Shown: piece by piece, positions 1 to 7,299 of the stretch
Layout of the letters: each line of letters starts with the position of its first letter
How positions within the stretch are numbered: position 1 is the stretch's first letter
Origin: Lachnospira sp. UBA5912
GTDB taxonomy: Bacteria; Bacillota; Clostridia; Lachnospirales; Lachnospiraceae
Reading direction: 5' to 3'
Assembly (NCBI GenBank): GCA_002435585.1
Contig: DJDY01000196.1
Coordinates: 26,275-60,965 of the forward strand
Length of the DNA stretch: 34,691 nucleotides
The notes under the pieces: generated by a model
Told to the model about the DNA's origin: nothing
Database searches by the model: none
The model's input: the letters and a program-made list of their open reading frames with translations, nothing else
Program-made: the position numbers and the translations under genes

Positions 1-209
1 GATACATTAACAGACTCAATACCAGCTATTCCAAGTCCGGCATCACTTACTACCTTCTTAAGCTCCGCAATCTCTTCTGGAAGCCATAGCTCACCAGCCT
101 GTTTTCCAAAAAGTGTTGTAATAACGTTCTTAACCCCAGGAATCTGCCTTATCTGCTTAAGTGTTACACTATCATAGCCTGGGCCATACCATCTTAATGT
201 CATATCCAT
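1..209 (-). CDS. uxuA: Mannonate dehydratase, N-terminal part (runs off the window)
   Basis: Only the first 69 codons are present. The product begins MDMTLRWYGPG and continues through an IRQIPGVKNVITTLFGKQ stretch and a GELWLPEEI stretch, the characteristic start of UxuA. UxuA dehydrates D-mannonate to 2-keto-3-deoxygluconate in hexuronate (pectin/glucuronate) catabolism in the cytoplasm. The ATG at 209 is chosen because a GGAGG site lies nine bases upstream; an ATG two codons further in also exists. The gene is led by its own promoter and operator (298-326), which implies substrate-inducible control. The rest of the enzyme, including the metal-binding residues, is outside the window. Confidence 0.9.
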   Translation of the reverse strand, partial: MDMTLRWYGPGYDSVTLKQIRQIPGVKNVITTLFGKQAGELWLPEEIAELKKVVSDAGLGIAGIESVNV

Positions 210-297
210 AATATAAATCCTCCTTAAACATAAATATCATGACAATAATTTTCATGACCTTGTATTATTATTAATACATCTTATCTTTGTTAGCACC

Positions 298-326
298 ATA
301 CTAACATGTCAGTTCTGACATGTCAA
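298..326 (-). promoter_or_regulatory. uxuA promoter with operator dyad in the spacer
   Basis: On the minus strand TTGACA (321-326) and TAGTAT (298-303) are separated by exactly 17 bases, a near-consensus sigma-A promoter. The spacer and part of the -35 box are occupied by the dyad CATGTCAG-TT-CTGACATG (305-322), perfect over 8+8 bases. A protein bound there would block RNA polymerase. A GntR/FadR-family uronate repressor (UxuR/ExuR type) is the natural candidate by analogy, but no regulator gene is adjacent in this window. Confidence 0.8.
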
Positions 327-383
327 TATATTTTTTTTGTTTATTTTGTATTCTTTCTTATTTTGTTTCATATATTACAGCAA

Positions 384-497
384 AAGGGACTGTTGCTATA
401 AGAAATATATACTCTCTACAACATATAAATATCTGAATTAATCACCAATCCGTTAATCTATATATAGTGTATACAATTCTTAAATCAACAGTCCCTT
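384..497 (-). repeat. 12-bp inverted repeat with 90-base loop downstream of pncB
   Basis: AAGGGACTGTTG at 384-395 is perfectly complementary to CAACAGTCCCTT at 486-497. Read on the minus strand it follows the pncB stop by about 50 bases and ends in CCCTTTTGC, so it may act as a weak, large-loop terminator. The loop is far longer than in the other terminators here. With the uxuA promoter it makes up the otherwise gene-free interval 210-548. Confidence 0.5.
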
Positions 498-548
498 AAA
501 TGCAGTTGTATTACAGTTTTATAATTCCATTACTTTCTTTACTACTGC

Positions 549-1790
549 TTACCTGTCATTATTCATTCTCCAGTCTATGCATCTTTGCAGATATTCAACA
601 TATTCCGGATTCTTACACATACCCTTGCCTGGGTTATCTGATATCTTTGCAACATCCATTCCATTACACTTTGTTGTTTTCATAACAATATTAAGAGCTG
701 GCACCTTTGTATCATTGCTGATATATGTTCCGATTCCAAATGCAACATTTGCCCTGCCATTAAAATATCTATACAGCTTGTCAGCCCTTTCAAAATCAAG
801 GCTGTCACTAAATAACAATGTCTTATTTCTTGCATCTATTCCAAGACTTTCATAATGCTTAAGCATCTTCTCCCCCCATACATAAGGATCTCCACTGTCA
901 TGCCTTACTCCACCGAAAAGTGTTGCATATGTGAGCTGGAAATCTTTCAGGAAGCAGTCTGTTGTAATAGCATCTGTAAGCGCAATACCATTAAGTATGC
1001 CATATTCCCTTACCCATGCATCAAGTGCATACCAGTTAGAATAAGCTGGATTATGCTTGTGATTTCCCTGTCCTGTACACATAATCCACTCATGTGCCAT
1101 AGTACCAACTGGTGTAAGATTATATTTTTTTGCAAGATAAACATTACTTGTTCCTACAAACAATGAATTGCCCTTATAATCTGCCTCGGCAAGGGCTTTA
1201 ACTGCAAGCTCCTGTGCCTCTGCTGATAATCTTCTTCTAAGTCCGAACTCACTGAAGCTTCCGAGTCTGTATACAGTTTGTTTTCCTTCTGCTGCAACTG
1301 AATCATCTGCCTCAAGTGCTGCCACCTTAGCTGCTAACCTGTCTTTGAAGCTGTCAAGAAGCTCATTATAATCATATGCCATTCTGAAGTACACTTCATT
1401 TACAATAGCAAGTGTTGGTATCTCATACATAGATGTGTTAAGCCATGTACCAAAGGTTTCTATACTAAGTCCACATTCTGCATCTGTAGTTATCTTAAAA
1501 TCTGCATATCTTGCCTGCCAGAGTCTTAGGAAATCTACATAACTTCCTTTCATCCACTTTACATTTTCAAGGTAGGCAAGCTCATCTTCTGTAAATCTTA
1601 ATGTACAGAAATGTTTTATCTGCTCCCTTATCTCATCAACCATCTCTTCTGTAAAATGTACATCCTTGTTACGGCACTTGAATGTCCATGTTGTCTTATA
1701 ATCAGAAAACTGATGATATATAGCCTGTCCCATGCTGAACTTATACATATCTGTTTCTAATAAACTCGTTATAATTGGGTGTAATCTCAT
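549..1790 (-). CDS. pncB: Nicotinate phosphoribosyltransferase
   Basis: The 413-aa product converts nicotinate plus PRPP to nicotinate mononucleotide, the committed step of the Preiss-Handler NAD salvage route. Family hallmarks are visible: the start MRLHPIITSLLETDMYKFSM, the GTMAHEW segment carrying the conserved His, FGGVRHDSGDP, LLFSDSLDF and FGIGTYISND near the C-terminus. Length fits the bacterial family (about 400 aa). A GTG at 1802 would add four residues, but the ATG at 1790 has a GAGG site six bases upstream and gives the usual N-terminus. It follows pncA by 22 bases, so nicotinamidase and this enzyme act in sequence from one transcript. Confidence 0.95.
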   Translation of the reverse strand: MRLHPIITSLLETDMYKFSMGQAIYHQFSDYKTTWTFKCRNKDVHFTEEMVDEIREQIKHFCTLRFTEDELAYLENVKWMKGSYVDFLRLWQARYADFKITTDAECGLSIETFGTWLNTSMYEIPTLAIVNEVYFRMAYDYNELLDSFKDRLAAKVAALEADDSVAAEGKQTVYRLGSFSEFGLRRRLSAEAQELAVKALAEADYKGNSLFVGTSNVYLAKKYNLTPVGTMAHEWIMCTGQGNHKHNPAYSNWYALDAWVREYGILNGIALTDAITTDCFLKDFQLTYATLFGGVRHDSGDPYVWGEKMLKHYESLGIDARNKTLLFSDSLDFERADKLYRYFNGRANVAFGIGTYISNDTKVPALNIVMKTTKCNGMDVAKISDNPGKGMCKNPEYVEYLQRCIDWRMNNDR

Positions 1791-1812
1791 AATATTCCTC
1801 ACTTTCCTCTAC

Positions 1813-2361
1813 TTAAACTATATTCATCTGTAAAAGCTTCATGGCATCTATTGCTGTCTGCTTAGACTGTGGTGTCACACAAGCTGTTGCCCTCTTAATT
1901 ATATTAATAGGCAGCTCTGTGCAGCATGCCTTAATTATTGTTGCATTGCTTATTACACATATTCCTGTACATACACCAACAATATCAAGTTCTTCAAACA
2001 TTCCATCTGCGAAATCTTTAGCAATCATCTGGGCTAGTGTTATACTTCCAAATGTGTTCTTATTAACATACTCTTTGATTATACCCAGACTGTCAAGTTT
2101 TTCCTTTATGCTGTGTACTATATTCCATCCGTCACCAACAGCCGGGTCACAATGCATCACCGGCAGTTTCTGCCCTTCCTGTGATTGCATATATGTTTTG
2201 CCATCGTGTGTATCCTGTGTTACATATATCTTTGAATAATCTTTATAATCATCTTCCAATATACTTAATATATGAGGTACAACAGCCTGACACTCTGCGT
2301 TGCCAAGTGGACCTGTAACAAAATCATTCTGCATATCCACTATCAATAATGCTTTTTTCAT
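1813..2361 (-). CDS. pncA: Nicotinamidase (isochorismatase-like cysteine hydrolase)
   Basis: The 182-aa product belongs to the isochorismatase-like hydrolases and most likely deamidates nicotinamide to nicotinate. The expected catalytic triad is visible as D9 (in LLIVDMQNDF), K101 (in NKNTFGS) and C135 (in GVCTGICV). Metal-site candidates are D50, H52 (TQDTH) and H70 (PVMHCDPAVGDGW). Assignment to nicotinamide rather than another amide rests on the neighbours, an NrtR-like regulator upstream and pncB downstream. The ATG at 2361 has an AAGGA site a little far upstream. The 35-base gap to the regulator gene supports one operon. Confidence 0.88.
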   Translation of the reverse strand: MKKALLIVDMQNDFVTGPLGNAECQAVVPHILSILEDDYKDYSKIYVTQDTHDGKTYMQSQEGQKLPVMHCDPAVGDGWNIVHSIKEKLDSLGIIKEYVNKNTFGSITLAQMIAKDFADGMFEELDIVGVCTGICVISNATIIKACCTELPINIIKRATACVTPQSKQTAIDAMKLLQMNIV

Positions 2362-2396
2362 AACTGCACCATCCTTTTAATACCTGTATTTATTAC

Positions 2397-3260
2397 CTAC
2401 ATTTCATTGTTATTTTCTGGTATATATTCATACAATTCCGAGGACTTATTTCCTGTTATTGACACACCTTTTCTATCCAGTGGTTTTATTTTATTTCCGA
2501 CATTTCTCTTAAAATTCGTCTTATAAAGCTTCCTGCCAAGAATAATCTCATATACCTTCTGAAGATCTGGAAGTGTGAATTCCTGTGGCATAAGATTGAA
2601 TGCTATATCAGAATATTCCGTCTTGTTTCTTAATCTAATAAGTCCTTCAAGCACTATCTGCGCATGATCAAAAGCAAGTGCTTCATCGCTTACAAGCTTT
2701 GGAATATAATTCTTAACCTTAAGCCGTCCATTATCAAACACCTTCTGTTCAAGTGAATAAACTATATTGATATTCTTTTTGGCATTGCTGAATGTAAGCC
2801 GTTCCTCATCAAATGTTATATCAAACCATAACGCTTCACTGGCATCATCGCCTGCCTGTGGCTTCATGCCATCTATCGGTATAAGTGTCATATATGCTAT
2901 ATCAATAACTCTCATCCTTGGATCTCTGTCCGGCTGGCTCATAGTATATAACTGCTCCATATATATATTATTAAGTCCCGTCTCTTCCTTAAGCTCCCTG
3001 CATGCTGCCGTATAAGCTGATTCTTTAATACCAACGAATCCTCCTGGCAGCGCATAACAATCTATATATGGATGATTATTTCTCTTTATAAGCAAAAGCT
3101 TAAGTCCTTTAAGATCTTTGCTCATACCAAAAAGTAACATATCAACAGTTACACTTGGTCTTTCATAATGGCCTGGATTATACTGTGCCAGAAATTCTTT
3201 CTCTGTAAGACCATTTTTATTCTTTCTTAATTCTCTCAGAATACTCTTATTATCCGACAT
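2397..3260 (-). CDS. nrtR: NrtR-type regulator: Nudix domain plus winged helix
   Basis: This 287-aa protein has an N-terminal Nudix domain (about residues 30-170) and a C-terminal winged-helix segment (about 215-280), the NrtR architecture. NrtR proteins are repressors of NAD biosynthesis genes that sense ADP-ribose-type metabolites. The Nudix box (GFVGIKES...CRELKEETGL) fits the G-x5-E-x7-RE-x2-EE-x-G pattern without loss, so hydrolase activity is possible; many NrtR members have a degenerate box. The C-terminal part (FTLPDLQKVYEIILGRKLYK, then a GNKSSELYEY-like end) matches the DNA-binding half of the family. It heads the pncA-pncB operon, which fits local autoregulation. An ADP-ribose or sugar-linked Nudix enzyme is the alternative. 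Confidence 0.85.
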   Translation of the reverse strand: MSDNKSILRELRKNKNGLTEKEFLAQYNPGHYERPSVTVDMLLFGMSKDLKGLKLLLIKRNNHPYIDCYALPGGFVGIKESAYTAACRELKEETGLNNIYMEQLYTMSQPDRDPRMRVIDIAYMTLIPIDGMKPQAGDDASEALWFDITFDEERLTFSNAKKNINIVYSLEQKVFDNGRLKVKNYIPKLVSDEALAFDHAQIVLEGLIRLRNKTEYSDIAFNLMPQEFTLPDLQKVYEIILGRKLYKTNFKRNVGNKIKPLDRKGVSITGNKSSELYEYIPENNNEM

Positions 3261-3278
3261 GTTCCCACCGCCTTTGTA

Positions 3279-3331
3279 AAAAGTAGCTTTTTGATACTTT
3301 TATATATACTACTTTTCCATACATATGTAAA
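3279..3331 (-). promoter_or_regulatory. Promoter of nrtR-pncA-pncB with candidate NrtR operator
   Basis: On the minus strand TTTACA (3326-3331) and TATATA (3303-3308) are 17 bases apart. An inverted repeat AAAAGTAG (3309-3316 on the minus strand) with CTACTTTT (3279-3286), 22 bases between arms, brackets the -10 box and the transcription start; a third AAAAGTAT copy lies between. This placement suits repression by the first gene product. The rest of 3332-3450 is plain A/T-rich DNA. Confidence 0.6.
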
Positions 3332-3462
3332 GCATTTTTCCAAAAAATATCATAAAAAATATCACAAAATCATATTACAAATATGGCAGTTCCAGTAAAA
3401 TGGTTTGTTAAAAACATATAAACCTTTATATAACTTTCCTAAAAACATCTGACAAAAAACGG

Positions 3463-3493
3463 AACGACATACATATCATATGTCGTTCCGCTT
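3463..3493 (-). terminator. Terminator downstream of the DUF975 gene
   Basis: CGGAACGACATA pairs with TATGTCGTTCCG around a short loop (12-bp stem), followed on the minus strand by a run of six T. It lies about 100 bases after the stop of the DUF975 gene and separates it from the NAD salvage operon. Confidence 0.88.
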
Positions 3494-3590
3494 AATCTTA
3501 TATTGGTTCTTATAATTTAGTTGGTTTATTATTCTGCCTGTTATTTTTTCCTGTTATCTAAACAGACAAACAATAAACATCAGCAGACAA

Positions 3591-4298
3591 TTAGTAATTA
3601 TTCTGTTCCTTTACTGCACGATATAACTGTGCATCTGTCTGTTCCATATATGGCATAACATAGAATACTTCTAATAATCCTAATGTAAATGCACTTAATA
3701 TTATCCATGGTATGAAAGATAAATTAAGAACAAATGTATTCCAGCGATGTCCTCTCATAAGCTCCTTACTCCTACGAAGTGCATCCATAGCACTCATGTC
3801 TGGGTTATCTGCAAGGATATAATCAACAAGATAATAGTCATATGTCTTAATAATACCTGGAATTATTAAAAGTAATGACCATAGGAATATGAATATGCTG
3901 CGAAGCAGCATAGCTCCTACTGTCTTAAGATAACGTCCACCTGAGAATGCATATCCGACTTCTCCTACTGTTGCTGGAGCTTCTGAATTCTTATAAAAGA
4001 ATCTGCTTACACCAACAGTAAGTGGGTTACGAAGAAATACAGCTATAAGTGAAGATATCATCAATGATACAGCCATAATTCCAAGTACGATAGTAATTAT
4101 TGTAATAACTGATAATCCTGTAGTTGCTGATGCTGTATAAAACACATCCTTTAACTCACCATCACTTACACTGCTGCTGGCACTGCCACCTGTAACTCCC
4201 ATTAAAACAATAGCTATAAATCCTACAAGCACACAACTCCAGTAATTCTGTTTGAATGCAGCTTTAGCATCCGCTTTTAATTCTGCTCTTGTCCACAT
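3591..4298 (-). CDS. DUF975 family integral membrane protein
   Basis: The 235-aa product starts MWTRAELKADAKAAFKQNYW, the usual DUF975 opening, a short cytoplasmic amphipathic stretch ending in a conserved Asn-Tyr-Trp. Hydrophobic segments follow at about residues 22-37, 60-90, 128-150 and 190-215. A KTYDYYLVDYILADNPDMSAMDALRRSKELMRGHRW-type central region (given here only as its key residues YDY, DNP and SKELMRGH) is also typical of the family. Function is unknown; members are predicted multi-pass membrane proteins. The start has an AAAGGAG site seven bases upstream. It is flanked by its own terminator and by a tRNA gene, so it is probably monocistronic. Confidence 0.85.
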   Translation of the reverse strand: MWTRAELKADAKAAFKQNYWSCVLVGFIAIVLMGVTGGSASSSVSDGELKDVFYTASATTGLSVITIITIVLGIMAVSLMISSLIAVFLRNPLTVGVSRFFYKNSEAPATVGEVGYAFSGGRYLKTVGAMLLRSIFIFLWSLLLIIPGIIKTYDYYLVDYILADNPDMSAMDALRRSKELMRGHRWNTFVLNLSFIPWIILSAFTLGLLEVFYVMPYMEQTDAQLYRAVKEQNNY

Positions 4299-4445
4299 AA
4301 ACCTTTCTCCTTTATTGTATTTTTATTATATTATCAGTATATATTACCATAAAATCCGCAAATGTATATATATAATAATAAACTTTAAATTTTTTTAATT
4401 CATTACTTACCTCTGCATTAGACATGTGTGGGAAATATGATAAAC

Positions 4446-4491
4446 AAAAAGCAGACACCAGAATACAATATAATCACATCCTGATGTCTGC
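4446..4491 (-). terminator. Terminator of the tRNA-Leu gene
   Basis: GCAGACATCAG pairs with CTGGTGTCTGC (11 bp, one G-T pair) around a 19-base loop, followed by TTTTTG on the minus strand, just after the 3' end of the tRNA. Confidence 0.85.
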
Positions 4492-4499
4492 CTTATATA

Positions 4500-4581
4500 T
4501 GCGGATGACAGGAATCGAACCTGCACATCGTGTGATACTAGAACCTAAATCTAGCGCGTCTGCCAGTTCCGCCACATCCGC
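4500..4581 (-). tRNA. tRNA-Leu (anticodon UAG)
   Basis: On the minus strand the acceptor arms GCGGATG and CATCCGC pair fully. The anticodon arm is CTAGA-TTTAGGT-TCTAG with UAG at positions 34-36. The variable region of about 13 bases indicates a class II tRNA, and the T arm has the TTCGATT loop. The discriminator base is A and CCA is not encoded. A strong promoter lies just upstream and a terminator just downstream, so it is a single-gene unit. Confidence 0.95.
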
Positions 4582-4592
4582 AAGTAATTGTT

Positions 4593-4621
4593 AGTATATC
4601 ATAATGTTTTACGCACGTCAA
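4593..4621 (-). promoter_or_regulatory. Promoter of tRNA-Leu
   Basis: TTGACG (4616-4621) and TATACT (4593-4598) on the minus strand are separated by 17 bases, ending 11 bases before the tRNA. Confidence 0.85.
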
Positions 4622-4643
4622 ACTATATTTTACTAACCTCACT

Positions 4644-4686
4644 AACCTGACGATTACTGACGATCACGCAACCTGACGATCACTGA
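4644..4686. repeat. Degenerate tandem repeat upstream of tRNA-Leu
   Basis: AACCTGACGATTACTGA (4644-4660) recurs as AACCTGACGATCACTGA (4670-4686) with one change. The 11-base core CTGACGATYAC occurs three times (4647, 4657, 4673). It lies between the glycosyltransferase stop and the tRNA promoter. With the DUF975 leader, tRNA, promoter and terminator it accounts for the gap 4299-4776. Confidence 0.75.
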
Positions 4687-4776
4687 AAACCACCAATCTG
4701 ACAATATGACATTTGTGGTATTTACAATCTTGACATATGCAACCTGGCATTTGCACAGATTACATATTCACGGATT

Positions 4777-6015
4777 TCACACTATTCCCTGCTTTATAAG
4801 ACTATATGCAACATTTTCCCATGTATGTTCTTTCCTGCATATTTCATATGCGTTATCTGCTATACGCTGAAGCGCTTCATCATCCATAAGCAGCTCTTTA
4901 ACCCGATTTACCACAGGCTCTATAACCTTGCTGTCATATCCTGATAATTCATACTCTCTTAACATATTCAAATCATAGAACAATATGTTTTTACCATCTG
5001 TAAATATTTCATCAAGATACTCTGATGAATCGGTAAGACATACTGCACCATTAAGACAGCTGTTAAACACCCTGTCATGCGCACCCTTCTTAAACCATGG
5101 CATAACATTAAGGGATATCTTAGCCTGGCTTATATTATCGAGGCATTGCTGTGAATTGGCGCTGCCATGCTGTATAATATTCTCTGGATGATTACATACT
5201 ATATAGTTATATCCCTCTCCATATGTATTCACCTTAAGTCCCGAATCTACAAGGGCTCTTATTGCAAGTTCCCTGTAATGGAATCTCACATTCAGGTCAG
5301 CATACATCATACCTGGCATACAATCACACAGCTGTTCATCTGTCAGGTCAGTGAATTCTTCCCTTAAATGTTTTTCGGCGATATCATCTATTGTCATATC
5401 AGGATGCATAATTATATCTGATAATATATTTTCATAGAAATCTATATAATCCTGTTCAAGGTTCTCTATCTGCTTTCTTAATATATGCTTTGGTGTATAA
5501 TTTCCCGTAAAGATAATATCCATTGATCTGTCTTTAATCGGTATATACACACCTTTTTCATATGCCCTGCCATCTTTGTTAACTTCTGTTCCCGCAGATG
5601 GCATAAACAATGTCTTAACATCTGGATAAAACCTGTTCATATAATCTATATGAACCTTGTCAATATCTATCTGGATATAGTTCTTAGGTCTTGTTTCAAG
5701 ATACTTGTGATAATACAAAGGGTGGTCTACCACTATGTTAACAACCTTAATTCCTGAATAATCCCAGAAATTCCAGTTAAGCTTCTGATATAATCCTGTT
5801 TCTCCCTCAAGTCCCTCGAAATTAAATGTAAGTACAACAAATTCCTCATCCTTATGCGAATTATAACATTCAAGCAAATGTACAAAACTGCTTTCAGACA
5901 TAAAAAGGTCATACCAGAACACTTCATATTCATCCTCCGGCAAATATCCTGCTATCTCTATTGAAAAAAATTCAAGCGTTTCTACTCCGCCTTTAAACAT
6001 AATGACATGTTTCAT
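4777..6015 (-). CDS. Glycosyltransferase-like protein (CgeB/DUF3880 type)
   Basis: The 412-aa cytoplasmic protein has no signal peptide or membrane segment. The N-terminal half (about 1-150) resembles the DUF3880 half of two-domain GT-B-like proteins, with an IVVDHPLYYHKYL segment. The C-terminal half contains HDRVFNSCLNGAVCLTDSSE and LDEIFTDGKNILFYD, the conserved donor-site region of the glycosyltransferase 1-like C-terminal domain (spore maturation CgeB relatives). Acceptor and donor sugars cannot be deduced. The ATG at 6015 has a GAGG site upstream. It follows mrp by about 115 bases that hold an 8-bp dyad (6076-6096), and no clear terminator separates them. Confidence 0.75.
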   Translation of the reverse strand: MKHVIMFKGGVETLEFFSIEIAGYLPEDEYEVFWYDLFMSESSFVHLLECYNSHKDEEFVVLTFNFEGLEGETGLYQKLNWNFWDYSGIKVVNIVVDHPLYYHKYLETRPKNYIQIDIDKVHIDYMNRFYPDVKTLFMPSAGTEVNKDGRAYEKGVYIPIKDRSMDIIFTGNYTPKHILRKQIENLEQDYIDFYENILSDIIMHPDMTIDDIAEKHLREEFTDLTDEQLCDCMPGMMYADLNVRFHYRELAIRALVDSGLKVNTYGEGYNYIVCNHPENIIQHGSANSQQCLDNISQAKISLNVMPWFKKGAHDRVFNSCLNGAVCLTDSSEYLDEIFTDGKNILFYDLNMLREYELSGYDSKVIEPVVNRVKELLMDDEALQRIADNAYEICRKEHTWENVAYSLIKQGIV

Positions 6016-6075
6016 ATCCGGTCCTCATTTCTGAATGTATTCTGCCATTTGCCATAGCGCCACTAAATATGCCAT

Positions 6076-6096
6076 TGGTATATCATTAATATACCA
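6076..6096. repeat. Dyad between mrp and the glycosyltransferase gene
   Basis: TGGTATAT-CATTA-ATATACCA is an 8-bp perfect inverted repeat with a 5-base loop. No T-run follows directly on the minus strand, so it may be an operator-like site or weak RNA hairpin for the glycosyltransferase gene. A nearby ATCAGCAGCT direct repeat lies at the end of mrp. Confidence 0.4.
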
Positions 6097-6129
6097 TTAA
6101 TACGTTATCAATACATCAGCAGCTATATA

Positions 6130-6957
6130 TCAGCAGCTTCTGATTGCTTCAAACACTTCATCAAGTGCTTTAGTATCAAGTTCCTCTGCCCTGCCTGCAT
6201 CAATATGCTTAGCAACCTCAGGATCTATCGGCATCTTGGCAACTGTCTTTATTCCCAGCTCCTTAGCCACCTCATCTATCCTGCTCTTACCATAGATATA
6301 ATGAATACTTCCACAGTCGGGACACTTGAAATAAGACATATTTTCAACTATGCCAAGTACAGGAATATCCATCATCTTTGCCATATTAACTGCCTTTTCA
6401 ACTATCATGGAAACAAGATCCTGAGGTGAAGTTACAACAACTATTCCATCAACTGGAAGAGTCTGGAATACTGTAAGTGGAACATCCCCTGTTCCTGGAG
6501 GACAATCTATAAACATACAGTCTACATCTTCCCACGCTACATCTTCCCAGAACTGCTTTACAACACTCGCTATAACAGGACCTCTCCATATAACTGGATC
6601 TGTCTCATTATCAAGAAGATAATTAAGTGACATAGTCTTGATTCCTGTTCTTGTTTTTGGTGGGTAGATAACTGTTCCGTCCTCGTTACATGTAGCCTTT
6701 CCTGAAAGACCGAAAGACTTAGGTATGGAAGGACCTGTTATATCTGCATCAAGTACCGCTGTCTTAAAACCTTCCCTGCGTGATTTAACCGCAAGCAACG
6801 ATGTAACAAGAGACTTACCAACACCGCCCTTACCACTTACAACAGCTATAACCTTCTTTATATTCTTATTATTATCATTTCTTGTGTTCTGTGGTACTGC
6901 TCTTTCTGCACAATCTGAACCACAGCTTGAACAATCATGTGAACATGCTTCGCTCAT
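6130..6957 (-). CDS. mrp: Mrp/NBP35-type iron-sulfur cluster carrier ATPase
   Basis: The 275-aa product is a P-loop ATPase of the Mrp/ApbC/NBP35 group, which carries and delivers Fe-S clusters in the cytoplasm. It has a Cys-rich N-terminus (C5, C9, C12, C16), the deviant Walker A motif SGKGGVGKS near residue 42, the MFIDCPPGTGD switch/Walker B region, and the CPDCG pair for the bridging cluster near the C-terminus. It lacks the DUF59 domain of some Mrp proteins. Two adjacent ATGs (6960, 6957) exist; the second is better spaced from GGGAGG. It has its own promoter, divergent from the GntR operon. Confidence 0.93.
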   Translation of the reverse strand: MSEACSHDCSSCGSDCAERAVPQNTRNDNNKNIKKVIAVVSGKGGVGKSLVTSLLAVKSRREGFKTAVLDADITGPSIPKSFGLSGKATCNEDGTVIYPPKTRTGIKTMSLNYLLDNETDPVIWRGPVIASVVKQFWEDVAWEDVDCMFIDCPPGTGDVPLTVFQTLPVDGIVVVTSPQDLVSMIVEKAVNMAKMMDIPVLGIVENMSYFKCPDCGSIHYIYGKSRIDEVAKELGIKTVAKMPIDPEVAKHIDAGRAEELDTKALDEVFEAIRSC

Positions 6958-7046
6958 CATATACCTCCCTGATTTATTACTTTTTCTTACTTTATCCAGT
7001 CACATAATTAATATTTTCTTTAACACTAATTTGACCATCATTGTAG

Positions 7047-7074
7047 ATTTTACCATATATTTATTGTAAGTCAA
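7047..7074 (-). promoter_or_regulatory. Candidate promoter of mrp
   Basis: TTGACT (7069-7074) and TAAAAT (7047-7052) on the minus strand are separated by 16 bases, about 90 bases upstream of mrp. With the divergent gntR promoter and operator it explains the gap 6961-7299. Confidence 0.55.
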
Positions 7075-7163
7075 AGTTATATGACATATTCATTTTACTA
7101 ATAAATTTGTTATTGTCAAAAATTCACTTAACCGTTAAACAATGTAATCGATTTATTTTCATC

Positions 7164-7192
7164 TTGACATTATAAAGTTCATATAATATATT
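7164..7192 (+). promoter_or_regulatory. Promoter of the gntR-ABC operon
   Basis: TTGACA (7164-7169) and TATATT (7187-7192) are 17 bases apart. Transcription should start near 7199, just before the operator dyad, leaving a leader of about 100 bases. Confidence 0.8.
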
Positions 7193-7201
7193 AAGTGTAC
7201 C

Positions 7202-7228
7202 AACTGTACTACATATAATAATACAGTT
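7202..7228 (+). promoter_or_regulatory. Candidate GntR (YtrA-type) operator
   Basis: AACTGTA (7202-7208) and TACAGTT (7222-7228) form a perfect 7-bp dyad with 13 bases between, extending imperfectly outward (ACCAACTGTA / TACAGTTAGT). It sits just downstream of the predicted transcription start, a place where a bound dimer would block transcription. The first gene of the operon encodes a matching YtrA-like repressor. Confidence 0.7.
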
Positions 7229-7299
7229 AGTGCAATATATACATGTATAAAAGACTGCTAATATGCAAATTAAAAATTTAAGAAAGGATTGATACAACT

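Noticed and set aside
4644..4686. CRISPR-like or attachment-site repeat at the tRNA
   Set aside because: Repeats are short and irregular, no integrase or displaced tRNA end is present, and the tRNA 3' end is not duplicated in the window.
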